The notes under the pieces: generated by a model | What the model was told of the DNA's origin: nothing | What the model saw: only the letters and a program-made list of their open reading frames with translations | Database searches by the model: none | Source: JBFELO01 sp041552055 | GTDB taxonomy: Bacteria > Acidobacteriota > Thermoanaerobaculia > Thermoanaerobaculales > Sulfomarinibacteraceae | Direction: 5' to 3' | NCBI GenBank assembly: GCA_041552055.1 | Contig: JBFELO010000045.1 | Span: 1 to 32,481 of the forward strand | Length of the DNA stretch: 32,481 nt | Shown here: positions 6,551 to 13,737 of the stretch, in pieces | Layout: every line of letters begins with the position of its first letter | How positions within the stretch are numbered: position 1 is the stretch's first letter | Position numbers and translations under genes: made by a program

Positions 6551-7120
6551 ATGATTACCGTGACCGAAACCGCACAGGCGAAAATCGGCGAATTCGTCGC
6601 AGATGCCGGCGAGGAGTGCCGTGGCGTGCGCATCCGGGCCGCGAAGGTCGGCAAGCACACTTTCCGCTATCAGATCCACCTGGTGCGTGACCAGGACATC
6701 GAGGACGCCGATACCCGCATCGACCTGGACGGCTTTGCCATGGTGATCGACCCGCAGACTGCCGAGTGGATGGAAGACGCAACCGTGGATTTTCTGACGC
6801 TCGAGTCGGGCGAGGGGTTCCAGATCGAAAACCCGGCGGCGACTCCGACGTGGGACGATCCGGTGGCTCAAAAGGTCCAGGAGGTGATCGACACCAAGGT
6901 GCTGCCGGTGGTCGGTGCCCACGGGGGCTGGGTCGAGCTGGATCGGGTCGACGGGGATACCGCGTACGTCCATCTCGGCGGCGGATGCCAGGGGTGCTCG
7001 AGTGCCTCGTTCACCCTTTCACAGGGCATCGAGAGCGTGATCACGACCGAGGTGGCCGAGATCGAACACGTTGTGGACGAAACCGACCACGGCGCCGGGA
7101 GCCAGCCCTTCTACCGGTGA
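6551..7120 (+). CDS. nfuA: NfuA-type iron-sulfur cluster carrier
   Basis: The 189-residue product has two parts. The N-terminal half (about 1-95) resembles an A-type (IscA/HesB) fold, with TETAQAKIGEFV and FAMVIDPQTAEWMEDATVDF, but lacks the cluster-binding cysteines; this degenerate A-type domain is characteristic of NfuA. The C-terminal Nfu domain carries the CxxC motif in GGGCQGCSSA, which binds a [4Fe-4S] cluster at a dimer interface for delivery to apoproteins. The ATG at 6551 follows AAGGGAG; the open frame begins earlier, inside the divergent gene, and that part is not real. The downstream membrane protein starts 64 bp later and may be cotranscribed. Confidence 0.9.
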   Translation: MITVTETAQAKIGEFVADAGEECRGVRIRAAKVGKHTFRYQIHLVRDQDIEDADTRIDLDGFAMVIDPQTAEWMEDATVDFLTLESGEGFQIENPAATPTWDDPVAQKVQEVIDTKVLPVVGAHGGWVELDRVDGDTAYVHLGGGCQGCSSASFTLSQGIESVITTEVAEIEHVVDETDHGAGSQPFYR

Positions 7121-7184
7121 CCGACCTGCCTCCAGCGGCCCTGACTCAGCAGATCGGTGGGAGGCCGATCGGGCGGGATCAGAG

Positions 7185-8930
7185 ATGACGAGCCCGGCCC
7201 GCGAAGGCGATCGCGGTCCGACGCGCATCGCTTCAGTCGCGGGCTGGTTCGCGTTGGCGCTCGTCGTGTTCGTTGTCCTCGGTGTGCTTGCGACCCGGTT
7301 CGTCGCATCGGAGCACACCCTGTATCACGCCGACCAGGTGGCGTACTGGGAGTTCTCCCGAGGGCTCGCGGAACGGCTCGGATCGGAGCCGTGGGCGGCG
7401 GCTCAGGAGGTCGCGTGGTCGGTCGCGCACGCCGACCTCAATCTGTTGCCGGCGGTGCCGATCGCAGTCACGATGCTGGCCGTCGGGGACTCCCGAGCGA
7501 CGTACGTCGCTGCCGTGATGGCGATCTACGGGCTGGGGGTCGTGGCGATGCTGCTGGTAGCGGTGCGTTGGGGGTCACCCGACGGTTTCCGCCCTCCTGC
7601 CTGGACGGCGATCGCCGCGACGCTGGCGACCGTCCTGTTGTTCCCGGCCCTGTGGCGGCCGGTCTTCTTGGGCTACCTTGGCCTCGGGGGTGTCGCGCTC
7701 GGTCTCGTGATCTTCACCCTGTACTTCCGTGCCGATCCGGCGACCGTCCGCTGGCAGCAACTCGTCCTGATCGGGTTTCTGACTGCGATGGTGGCGTTGT
7801 TTCGGCGGTGGTACGGATTCTGGGCGGTGGCGTTCTGCGCGATCCTGGTCCTGGACCTGGTGTGGAGGTGGTGGGGTGGGAGACCGTCGCACAGGCGCGA
7901 CCTGTGGCGTGCGGTACGGGCTCCACTGATCGTCGGCGTCACCTGCGGGGCGACCCTGATCCTGCTGGCCGCGCCGCTGCTCGTGGACAGGCTGGCTCCG
8001 GGCTACGCGCAGGAGTTCGCGGCGTACGCCCGGTCGACCGGGGTGGCAGGCCGGATGACCGAGTTGGTGCGTGAGTTTGGTTTGCTCGCGCTCGCGCTGA
8101 CGGCGGCGTCCGTGGTCTTTCTCTCGCGGCGCCGAACGACCCTGAGAGCAGGCGCGCTGGTCCCGCTTCAGATGGCCCTGACCTACCTGCTGATGGTTCG
8201 CCTCCAGGGCCACGGCCCGCACCACTGGTACCTGTACCTCGCCGGAGCACTCTTCTTGGTCGGGCTCGCCGCCGTCCGCTGGGTGTCGCATCTGGAGCCC
8301 GCGCGTGCGCGTGCCGCGGCGGTGGGCGCGATGGTGGGGGCCGGGCTCCTCGTGACGGGGAGTGTCTATGCCGAGTGGCTCCGTCCGGTCGCGGACCTGA
8401 TGGGGCCGCTGGCCCCGCGGCACCGGGTGCGGCCGCTCCAGCGCCATGACATCGCCGAGGTGCAGCGGCTGCTCGGGTTCCTCGACGACCGGGTCGCACT
8501 GCGGGAGGGGTACATCTACGTTCTCGGCAGCACCGGCACGCTGTCCGACCAGTCGCTGGCCTTCGCGAACCGCTCGTTGGGCACTGACTTTCGATCGCCC
8601 CCTTTCATTCTGCAGTCGGCGCATGTGGACCGGCGGGACGGGTTTCCGAGCATGCTTCTCGAGGCGACGTACGTGGTGGTGCCGCAGCCGGCACAGACCG
8701 ACATGGTCGCCAGAGAGCAACAGGTGGTCGTGATTCCGACCGACAGCTTCATCCGCGGAGAGAACCTCGCTCGCGCCTTCCGGCGGTTGCCGGTGGAGTT
8801 CCTTCTCGAGGGCGACGTGCGGGTGTGGGTGTTCGAGCGCGAGCGGAACATCACCGCCGGCGAGGTCGCCGAGCTGAGCGCATCGCTGCGGTCGGTGTAC
8901 CCGGACCGGCCGGACATCTGGAGGCCGTGA
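7185..8930 (+). CDS. Polytopic membrane protein, GT-C glycosyltransferase-like
   Basis: The product of about 581 residues begins MTSPAREGDRGPTR, followed by a first membrane segment (about residues 17-40), a long extracytoplasmic loop with YHADQVAYWEFS, and about nine further hydrophobic segments up to about residue 430. The last 150 residues are soluble, ending in VWVFERERNITAGE and YPDRPDIWRP. An acidic residue in the first loop and a C-terminal soluble domain are the layout of GT-C enzymes (PMT/ArnT-like), which use polyprenyl-linked sugars. I cannot name a confident family and give this as architecture only. The start at 7185 has only a weak ribosome-binding site (GGGATCAGAG). Confidence 0.65.
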   Translation: MTSPAREGDRGPTRIASVAGWFALALVVFVVLGVLATRFVASEHTLYHADQVAYWEFSRGLAERLGSEPWAAAQEVAWSVAHADLNLLPAVPIAVTMLAVGDSRATYVAAVMAIYGLGVVAMLLVAVRWGSPDGFRPPAWTAIAATLATVLLFPALWRPVFLGYLGLGGVALGLVIFTLYFRADPATVRWQQLVLIGFLTAMVALFRRWYGFWAVAFCAILVLDLVWRWWGGRPSHRRDLWRAVRAPLIVGVTCGATLILLAAPLLVDRLAPGYAQEFAAYARSTGVAGRMTELVREFGLLALALTAASVVFLSRRRTTLRAGALVPLQMALTYLLMVRLQGHGPHHWYLYLAGALFLVGLAAVRWVSHLEPARARAAAVGAMVGAGLLVTGSVYAEWLRPVADLMGPLAPRHRVRPLQRHDIAEVQRLLGFLDDRVALREGYIYVLGSTGTLSDQSLAFANRSLGTDFRSPPFILQSAHVDRRDGFPSMLLEATYVVVPQPAQTDMVAREQQVVVIPTDSFIRGENLARAFRRLPVEFLLEGDVRVWVFERERNITAGEVAELSASLRSVYPDRPDIWRP

Positions 8931-9161
8931 GGTCGCCCGTCCGATAACGGCCTCGGTTCGCGGCACTCTCTCCACTTCGGCGCGACCTGTCCCCGGCGCG
9001 GTCCCCGCGGGTGCCCCCTTAGACAATGTTGGGACCAGTGGACCCCTCCACCCGGCGACGGTACTTCCAACATTGTCAAAGACGGCACCCCGCACGAGGC
9101 GCTGTCGTCGACCTCGAAGTCGCGTTGATCGTCTGACACCCGAGGAATCGGCGAACCAGGG
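8931..9161. other. Spacer holding repeat copy D
   Basis: Between the polytopic membrane protein and the promoter of the next gene there is no coding signal. The spacer is mainly stem-loop repeat copy D with its flanks (about 8950-9145). The CTGACACCC block near 9133-9141 also appears beside other copies. Confidence 0.55.
9009..9090 (+). repeat. Dispersed intergenic stem-loop repeat, copy D
   Basis: The outer arms GGGTGCC (9009-9015) and GGCACCC (9084-9090) are perfect. The inner arms GACAATGTTGG (9022-9032) and CCAACATTGTC (9067-9077) pair perfectly over 11 bp. The loop holds a small perfect hairpin, GTGGA (9038-9042) with TCCAC (9047-9051). Core length is 82 bp. It lies between two genes read in the same direction. 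Confidence 0.85.
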
Positions 9162-9191
9162 TTGGGCGCGGGGCTGCAGACGCGATATCCT
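9162..9191 (+). promoter_or_regulatory. Promoter of the small membrane protein gene
   Basis: TTGGGC (9162-9167) and TATCCT (9186-9191) are separated by 18 bp. The predicted start near 9198 leaves a leader of about 29 nt containing AGGAGGT before the GTG at 9227. Confidence 0.45.
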
Positions 9192-9226
9192 ATGTCGCGG
9201 ATTTACTCAGTTACAGGAGGTGCGAC

Positions 9227-9589
9227 GTGAGCAAGAGTGCGACGAGTGTGTTCGTGTTCGCCATCTATCTGTTCGCGCTGGGTCTGGTGCTTGTCGTGGT
9301 GCCGAATCTGCTGCTCAGGGTCTTCGGCATTGCGGAGACGGACGACGTCTGGATCAGGGTTGTGGGGATGTTGGTATTGATTCTCGGATACTACTACTCG
9401 CAGGCGGCACGCATGGGGCTCACCGACTTCTTCCGGCTCACCGTGATAGGGCGCACCGCCGTGCCGCTGTTCTTCATCGCGTTCGTGCTTGCGGGGATCG
9501 CACCGCCGGTCCTGATACTGTTCGGCGTGATCGACTTCGCAGCGGCAATGTGGATGGCCGCAGCTTTGCGGAGCGAGGCCTCGACCTGA
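9227..9589 (+). CDS. Small four-segment integral membrane protein
   Basis: The 120-residue protein is almost entirely hydrophobic, with segments at about 6-30 (SVFVFAIYLFALGLVLVVV), 42-60, 75-95 and 98-115, separated by short loops with charged residues. It ends RSEAST. No catalytic motif is seen and I do not recognise the family. The start is GTG 9227, supported by an AGGAGGT site at 9216-9222. It appears to be a single-gene unit with its own promoter. Confidence 0.75.
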   Translation: MSKSATSVFVFAIYLFALGLVLVVVPNLLLRVFGIAETDDVWIRVVGMLVLILGYYYSQAARMGLTDFFRLTVIGRTAVPLFFIAFVLAGIAPPVLILFGVIDFAAAMWMAAALRSEAST

Positions 9590-9698
9590 GCGCCGATCAG
9601 ATCTGGCAGAATCATCGCCGCTGGTGGATGACACCGAGAGATCGACTTTGACGGCATCCTGATCCGGGGTGCCGCACACATTACGCGGGAGTTGACCG

Positions 9699-10127
9699 AT
9701 GGCAGGGACACCACGGCAACAGCTCGAGGAGCTGGCCCACCGCTGGATCGAGGAGGGATGGCAGCGGGGCCGTGTCGCCATGGTCGACGAGCTGCACTCC
9801 ACGGGTTTCGTCGACCATGACGCAGCCGGCCGGGCGCCGGACAGAGAGGGATTCAAGCAGGGAATCGCCGAGTTGTACGTAGGTTTTCCGGATCTGTTCG
9901 CGGTCATCGAGGACCTCGTGGTCGATCGTGACCGGGGCAGCGTATCGATCCGATGGTCCGCCGCCGGCACCCATGAGGGACCCTTCATGGGGCTGCCGCC
10001 AACCGGCAACCGCGTGTCCTTCAAGGGTATCGAAATCATCCGGATCCACGGCGGACGCATCGTGGAGCGGTGGGGAGAGTGGGATGGCATCGATCTGCTG
10101 CAACAGCTCGCGCAGCCTGCGTCGTGA
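9699..10127 (+). CDS. SnoaL-like (ester cyclase) family protein
   Basis: The 142-residue product is a full-length member of the SnoaL-like branch of the NTF2 alpha+beta barrel fold. Recognisable blocks are FVDHDAAGRAPDREGFK near the N-terminus, GFPDLFAVIEDLVVDRD in the middle, and GTHEGPFMGLPPTGNRVSF with IIRIHGGRIVERWGEWD toward the end. The conserved His and Asp in FVDHD and the WGEWD segment line the ligand pocket in this group. Members include polyketide cyclases but also many proteins of unknown substrate, and no polyketide genes are nearby. ATG 9699 follows GGGAG by 7 nt. Confidence 0.82.
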   Translation: MAGTPRQQLEELAHRWIEEGWQRGRVAMVDELHSTGFVDHDAAGRAPDREGFKQGIAELYVGFPDLFAVIEDLVVDRDRGSVSIRWSAAGTHEGPFMGLPPTGNRVSFKGIEIIRIHGGRIVERWGEWDGIDLLQQLAQPAS

Positions 10128-10199
10128 GTGAGTTCACCGGCGTCACGAGCGTCGGCGATTCAAGCCGGTACTAGCGATCACAGCCAGATCACAGAGACA

Positions 10200-10255
10200 A
10201 GGGAACGGGTACCAAGGGCTAGGGACCAGGGACCTGGGGGCTGGAGACTGGGGAC
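10200..10255. repeat. Eight consecutive 7-bp repeats (WGGGRAC-like)
   Basis: AGGGAAC, GGGTACC, AAGGGCT, AGGGACC, AGGGACC, TGGGGGC, TGGAGAC and TGGGGAC occupy exactly 56 bp (8 x 7). The array lies in the convergent spacer between the SnoaL-like gene and murA, about 20 bp after the murA stop. It is the cleanest of the heptamer arrays in the window. Confidence 0.7.
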
Positions 10256-10275
10256 AGAATCTACCCCTTCCCACT

Positions 10276-11601
10276 TCAGCGTTCAACGCGTTCCACGTCC
10301 GCACCGAGGGCGCACAGCCGTTCGTGGAGTGACTCGTAGCCGCGTTCCACCTGGTGGATGTTGTGGATGACGCTGGAACCCTCGGCGCACAGCGCGGCGA
10401 TCACCAGCGCCATGCCGGCCCGGATGTCGGGGCTGGCCAGAACCTGGCCGTGGAGCTGAGACGGCCCGACCACCACCACCCGATGGGGGTCGCAGAGCAC
10501 GATTCTGGCCCCCATGGCGATCAGTCGGTCGACCCAGAACAGCCGACTCTCGAACATTTTCTCGTGGATCAGGATCGTTCCCCTCGCCTGGGTCGCCAGC
10601 ACGACGGCGATGCTCGTGAGGTCCGGTGGGAACGCGGGCCAGGGCCCGTCGTCGATCTTGGGAATGCCGCCCTGAAGGTCGTCGCGGATAACCAGTTCCT
10701 GGTCGGCGGGTACCACGATGTCGTCGCCGTCGGTGTGCCACCGGATACCGAGCCGGTCGTAGGCGATGCGGGTCATGCGGTGGTGTTGGTCGGGCCGAGC
10801 CCCCGTGATTCTGAGCTCGCCGCCCGTGACCGCTGCGAGTCCGATGAAGCTGCCGACCTCCACGAGATCTGGCCCGATCTCGACGTCGACGCCGTCCAAC
10901 GCGTCCGCGCCCTGCACCCGCAAAGTGTTGGTGCCGATGCCCTCGATCTCACAGCCCATCGCCTCGACCATGCGGCACAGCTCCTGGACGTGCGGCTCTG
11001 ACGCGGCGTTGCGAATGGTGCTGGTACCTCGAGCGCGGGCGGCGGCCATGACCGCATTCTCGGTTCCCATGACGCTCATCTCGTGCAGGAACACGTCGGC
11101 TCCGGCCAGACCGTCGGGTGCCGTCAGCACGTACCGGTCGGGCTCGACATCGACCTGGCCACCGAAGTCGAGGAAGGCGTGGATGTGGGTGTCGAGCGGT
11201 CGGCGGCCGATGCGATCGCCGCCCGGGCGCGGGAGCTCGGCGCGACCCCACCGCGCGAGCAGCGGACCGGCGAGCAGGAACGAGGCCCTGACCTGGCCTG
11301 CAAGGTCCGGGTCGGCGTGGAAGCGCTCGATCGTGTTGGCCGTGACCTCCAGGGCACCTCGCGGGGATTCTGTCACGCCCGCTCCGAGGTCCGCGAGCAA
11401 CTGGGTCATGACCTTCACGTCGCGAATCTGTGGCAGGTTTCGGATCCGTACCGGGGCCTCCGCCAACAGCGCCGCGGCGAGCATCGGCAGCGCGGCATTC
11501 TTGTTCCCGCCCGGAGTGACGGTCCCCTGAATCGGGTTGCCGCCCCGAATCACGTAGGCGTGGTCGTCCTCGATCAAGCCCTCTGTCTGTTGTCGAGCCA
11601 T
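10276..11601 (-). CDS. murA: UDP-N-acetylglucosamine 1-carboxyvinyltransferase, Asp variant
   Basis: MurA transfers enolpyruvate from PEP to UDP-GlcNAc, the first committed step of peptidoglycan synthesis. The product of about 441 residues has the substrate lysine in PGGNKNAALPML (Lys34), VRASFLLAGPLLARWG, and the active-site loop PGGDRIGRRPLDTH. Asp129 in PGGD occupies the position of the catalytic Cys (Cys115 in E. coli, PGGC). Cys-to-Asp MurA enzymes, as in Mycobacterium tuberculosis, stay active but are not alkylated by fosfomycin, so intrinsic resistance is expected. The substrate loop GPWPAFPPDLTS and LFWVDRL fit the second domain. I chose ATG 11601, not the upstream 11643, because TGGTATAAC lies 7 nt before it and no ribosome-binding site exists for either. 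It stands alone on its strand. Confidence 0.94.
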   Translation of the reverse strand: MARQQTEGLIEDDHAYVIRGGNPIQGTVTPGGNKNAALPMLAAALLAEAPVRIRNLPQIRDVKVMTQLLADLGAGVTESPRGALEVTANTIERFHADPDLAGQVRASFLLAGPLLARWGRAELPRPGGDRIGRRPLDTHIHAFLDFGGQVDVEPDRYVLTAPDGLAGADVFLHEMSVMGTENAVMAAARARGTSTIRNAASEPHVQELCRMVEAMGCEIEGIGTNTLRVQGADALDGVDVEIGPDLVEVGSFIGLAAVTGGELRITGARPDQHHRMTRIAYDRLGIRWHTDGDDIVVPADQELVIRDDLQGGIPKIDDGPWPAFPPDLTSIAVVLATQARGTILIHEKMFESRLFWVDRLIAMGARIVLCDPHRVVVVGPSQLHGQVLASPDIRAGMALVIAALCAEGSSVIHNIHQVERGYESLHERLCALGADVERVER

Positions 11602-11608
11602 CGCCACG

Positions 11609-11617
11609 GTTATACCA
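11609..11617 (-). promoter_or_regulatory. Extended -10 promoter box of murA
   Basis: On the minus strand TGGTATAAC is a strong extended -10 sequence and ends 7 nt before the ATG at 11601. The predicted mRNA would begin at the start codon itself. Confidence 0.55.
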
Positions 11618-11699
11618 CCAGCGGCTCCGGTTTGCAGCATCATCGGCAGGCGAATGTCGAGTGATCAGGATCCTGCCCGTGCACCCGGCTCAGATTGGT

Positions 11700-11845
11700 T
11701 GCCCTGTCGTACCCGCTCCCGTTCCCGTCCGCGTCCACGCGCCCGAAAGAACTGGATTTCGGTCGACCGTTCCTTCGGCCTGAAACAGCGAGGCTTCTGC
11801 AGGGCCTGAGACGCACCGTTCGGGTACGGGAACGGAAGGAATCGA
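11700..11845. repeat. Inverted CCGTTCCCG-type blocks in the murA-holC spacer
   Basis: A tract with 6-bp periodicity (CCCGCT, CCCGTT, CCCGTC, CGCGTC) begins near 11708. An inversely related block, CGGGTACGGGAACGG, lies near 11821-11835. The two could pair imperfectly across the divergent spacer. The remaining spacer (283 bp in all) shows only the two promoters. Confidence 0.35.
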
Positions 11846-11872
11846 AATGGAGTGGAGAGGTGTGGTCCGGGT

Positions 11873-11878
11873 TAGACT
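11873..11878 (+). promoter_or_regulatory. Possible -10 box of holC
   Basis: TAGACT lies 6 nt before the GTG start at 11885. There is no Shine-Dalgarno between them and no clear -35. The geometry again fits a leaderless transcript. Confidence 0.4.
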
Positions 11879-11884
11879 GCGCGG

Positions 11885-12328
11885 GTGACACGACGACTCG
11901 ATCTGCATCCGCTGCCCGGCGCCAAGCGAGCGGGAGCGCTGTGCCACCTGCTGGAGAAGCTGCACAGGCAGCGACGTCGCGTCGTCGTGTGGGTGGGTGA
12001 CCGGGGCCGGCTCCAGATCCTCGACGACTACCTGTGGAGCTTTCGCCGACTCTCGTTCGTTCCCCATGCGGTGTGGACGCCGGAACTTGGCGACCTCGAT
12101 GACCCTGTTGTGCTCCTCGCCGAGCCGGCCAACCCGAATCGAGCGGACGTGATGGTGGTGGGTGACGATCCGCCGCCAGGAGATTGGGCCGCCACGTTCG
12201 ACGAGGTGCACGATCTGGTGCCGGCGGGGGAGGACGGCGACGAGCGCAGACAGTTCTGGCAGCAGTGGCGTCGCGATCACAGTGTGAGAGGCGGCGACGA
12301 GCAAGGCGCAGAAGGAGGTGGCAGTTGA
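11885..12328 (+). CDS. holC: DNA polymerase III chi subunit (HolC-like)
   Basis: The 147-residue product matches the chi fold. It has an N-terminal helix region with ALCHLLEKLHRQRRRVVVWVGD, the block LQILDDYLWSFRRLSFVPH (equivalent to LDxxLWTFxxxSFLPH), PVVLLAEPANPNRADVMVVG, and a C-terminal basic segment FWQQWRRDHSVRGGD. Chi is part of the clamp-loader assembly and contacts single-strand DNA-binding protein, linking the polymerase to SSB. The psi partner (HolD) is not adjacent. The start is GTG 11885, without a ribosome-binding site but with a -10-like box 6 nt upstream. The stop overlaps the next start as TGATG, so the dipeptidase is probably translationally coupled. Confidence 0.82.
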   Translation: MTRRLDLHPLPGAKRAGALCHLLEKLHRQRRRVVVWVGDRGRLQILDDYLWSFRRLSFVPHAVWTPELGDLDDPVVLLAEPANPNRADVMVVGDDPPPGDWAATFDEVHDLVPAGEDGDERRQFWQQWRRDHSVRGGDEQGAEGGGS

Positions 12329-13635
12329 TGGTTTCTCGCTGGTGTTGTCTCTTGGTGCTCGTGACTGGTACGTGGTTCATCGCCGCTGCGGCGGATCCCC
12401 CGGTCACGGGTGAAGAGGACGTCCTGGAAGAGGTGCGTGGACTGCTGCGCACCGTGCCGCTGATCGACGGTCACAACGACACCCCGTGGGCGCTCCGCGA
12501 TCGGTTCTCGAATCGTCTTGCCGGTTTCGACTTTCGAGACACGAGCGGGCTCGAGGAGCCGATGCACACCGACCTGCAGCGGCTGCGAGCGGGCGGGGTC
12601 GGTGGTCAGTTCTGGGCCGTCTACGTACCGACCGACTTCGCCGGTGGGGACGCGGTTGCCGCGACACTCCAGCAGATCGACGTGGTGTACCGACTCACAG
12701 CCAGGTACCCGGACGATCTGGAGATGGCGTTTACCTCAGCCGATGTTCGGCGGATCCACGCATCCGGGAAGATCGCATCCCTGATCGGTCTGGAAGGCGG
12801 CCACTGCATCGACGATTCACTGGCAGTGCTGCGGCAGTTCTACACCCTGGGAGCCCGCTACATGACGCTCAGTCACTGGGCGAGCACGGCCTGGGTCGAT
12901 GCCGCAACCGCGGCGCCCCGGTTCGGGGGACTGTCCCCATTTGGCGAGGCGGTCGTTCGTGAGATGAACCGACTCGGGATGCTCGTCGACCTGTCCCACG
13001 TGTCGGCCGATGCCATGCGCGACGCACTCGCGGTCACGCGCGCCCCGGTGATCTTCTCCCACTCCTGCGCCCGGGCCATTAACCCCCATCCCCGCAACGT
13101 TCCCGATGGCGTGCTGCGCCTGTTGCCCGCCAACGGCGGAGTGGTGATGGTGAACTTCGGGTCGTACTTTGTCGATCCCGAGGTCACGGAGCGGGCCGCC
13201 GCGGCCTCGGGCGAGCGCGCACGCCTCGAGGACCTGTACCCTGGCGACCCGGAGAGGGTCGACCGCGAGGAAGAGATCTGGCTCGAGGCTCACCCCATTC
13301 CCGAGGTATCCCTGGCGGAGCTCGCCGACCACGTAGACCACATCCGTGCGATCGCCGGCATCGACCACGTGGGGCTCGGATCAGACTTCGACGGCGTGAG
13401 GTCGCTGCCAGACGAACTGCAGGACGTCTCCGGCTATCCGGCGCTGTTGGCCGAGTTGATGCGCCGTGGATACACCCACGACGACCTGGCCAAGGTGGCG
13501 GGACTCAACGTGCTGCGGGTCATGGAGGGCGCCGAGCGTGTTGCCGCCGATTTGCAGGCCTCCGAGGAACCGCTCGAGGTCCTCTTCGAGGACGTGATGG
13601 GAGACGGCGAGTCAGAGACATCTGACGACACCTAG
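12328..13635 (+). CDS. Membrane dipeptidase, peptidase family M19
   Basis: The 435-residue enzyme starts with a Sec signal (MVSRWCCLLVLVTG to about residue 22), so it acts outside the cytoplasm. The binuclear zinc site of M19 renal-type dipeptidases is complete: His49 and Asp51 in DGHND, the bridging Glu156 in GLEGGH, His224 in DLSHVS and His245 in FSHSCARA, with Asp353 in GSDFDG. These enzymes hydrolyse dipeptides, including some with a C-terminal D-residue. The ATG at 12328 overlaps the holC stop by one base and follows GAAGGAGGTG at 12311-12320. Pairing with holC is probably only transcriptional convenience. A candidate terminator follows at 13639-13680. Confidence 0.92.
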   Translation: MVSRWCCLLVLVTGTWFIAAAADPPVTGEEDVLEEVRGLLRTVPLIDGHNDTPWALRDRFSNRLAGFDFRDTSGLEEPMHTDLQRLRAGGVGGQFWAVYVPTDFAGGDAVAATLQQIDVVYRLTARYPDDLEMAFTSADVRRIHASGKIASLIGLEGGHCIDDSLAVLRQFYTLGARYMTLSHWASTAWVDAATAAPRFGGLSPFGEAVVREMNRLGMLVDLSHVSADAMRDALAVTRAPVIFSHSCARAINPHPRNVPDGVLRLLPANGGVVMVNFGSYFVDPEVTERAAAASGERARLEDLYPGDPERVDREEEIWLEAHPIPEVSLAELADHVDHIRAIAGIDHVGLGSDFDGVRSLPDELQDVSGYPALLAELMRRGYTHDDLAKVAGLNVLRVMEGAERVAADLQASEEPLEVLFEDVMGDGESETSDDT

Positions 13636-13638
13636 GTC

Positions 13639-13680
13639 GAACAAGGGAAGCCGAGGATCAACCCGCGCCATTGTTCTTTT
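13639..13680 (+). terminator. Candidate intrinsic terminator after the dipeptidase gene
   Basis: GAACAA (13639-13644) pairs with TTGTTC (13671-13676), directly followed by TTTT. The 26-nt interior can add a GGG/CCC pairing. The stem is AT-rich and the loop long, so efficiency is uncertain, but the position, 3 nt after the stop codon, is right. Confidence 0.4.
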
Positions 13681-13696
13681 CATTCCGACAGAATTA

Positions 13697-13731
13697 TTTG
13701 TCTTGACAAACTTAAAATTCCCATATATCTT
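13697..13731 (+). promoter_or_regulatory. Consensus promoter with overlapping palindromic operator (ArsR-family gene)
   Basis: TTGACA (13703-13708) is a perfect -35, and 17 bp later TATCTT (13726-13731) serves as -10. The surrounding 70 bp are strikingly AT-rich for this GC-rich window. TTTGTC-TT-GACAAA (13697-13710) is a perfect 6-bp-arm palindrome covering the -35. A bound repressor there would block RNA polymerase, and autoregulation by the downstream protein is the simple guess. The ATG at 13738 is 6 nt after the -10, so the mRNA should be leaderless. Confidence 0.65.
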
Positions 13732-13737
13732 TACAGG

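Noticed and set aside
6436..6660. N-terminal extension of the exported-protein frame (start at 6660)
   Set aside because: It would run through nfuA and bury the signal peptide. The start at 6435 has a good ribosome-binding site.
7575..9095. Long minus-strand open frame opposite the polytopic membrane protein
   Set aside because: The translation is rich in Arg, Pro, His and Gln with no domain, and the plus strand has clear membrane segments.
11602..11643. Upstream ATG for murA at 11643
   Set aside because: The strong extended -10 box lies between it and ATG 11601, so transcription should begin after 11643.
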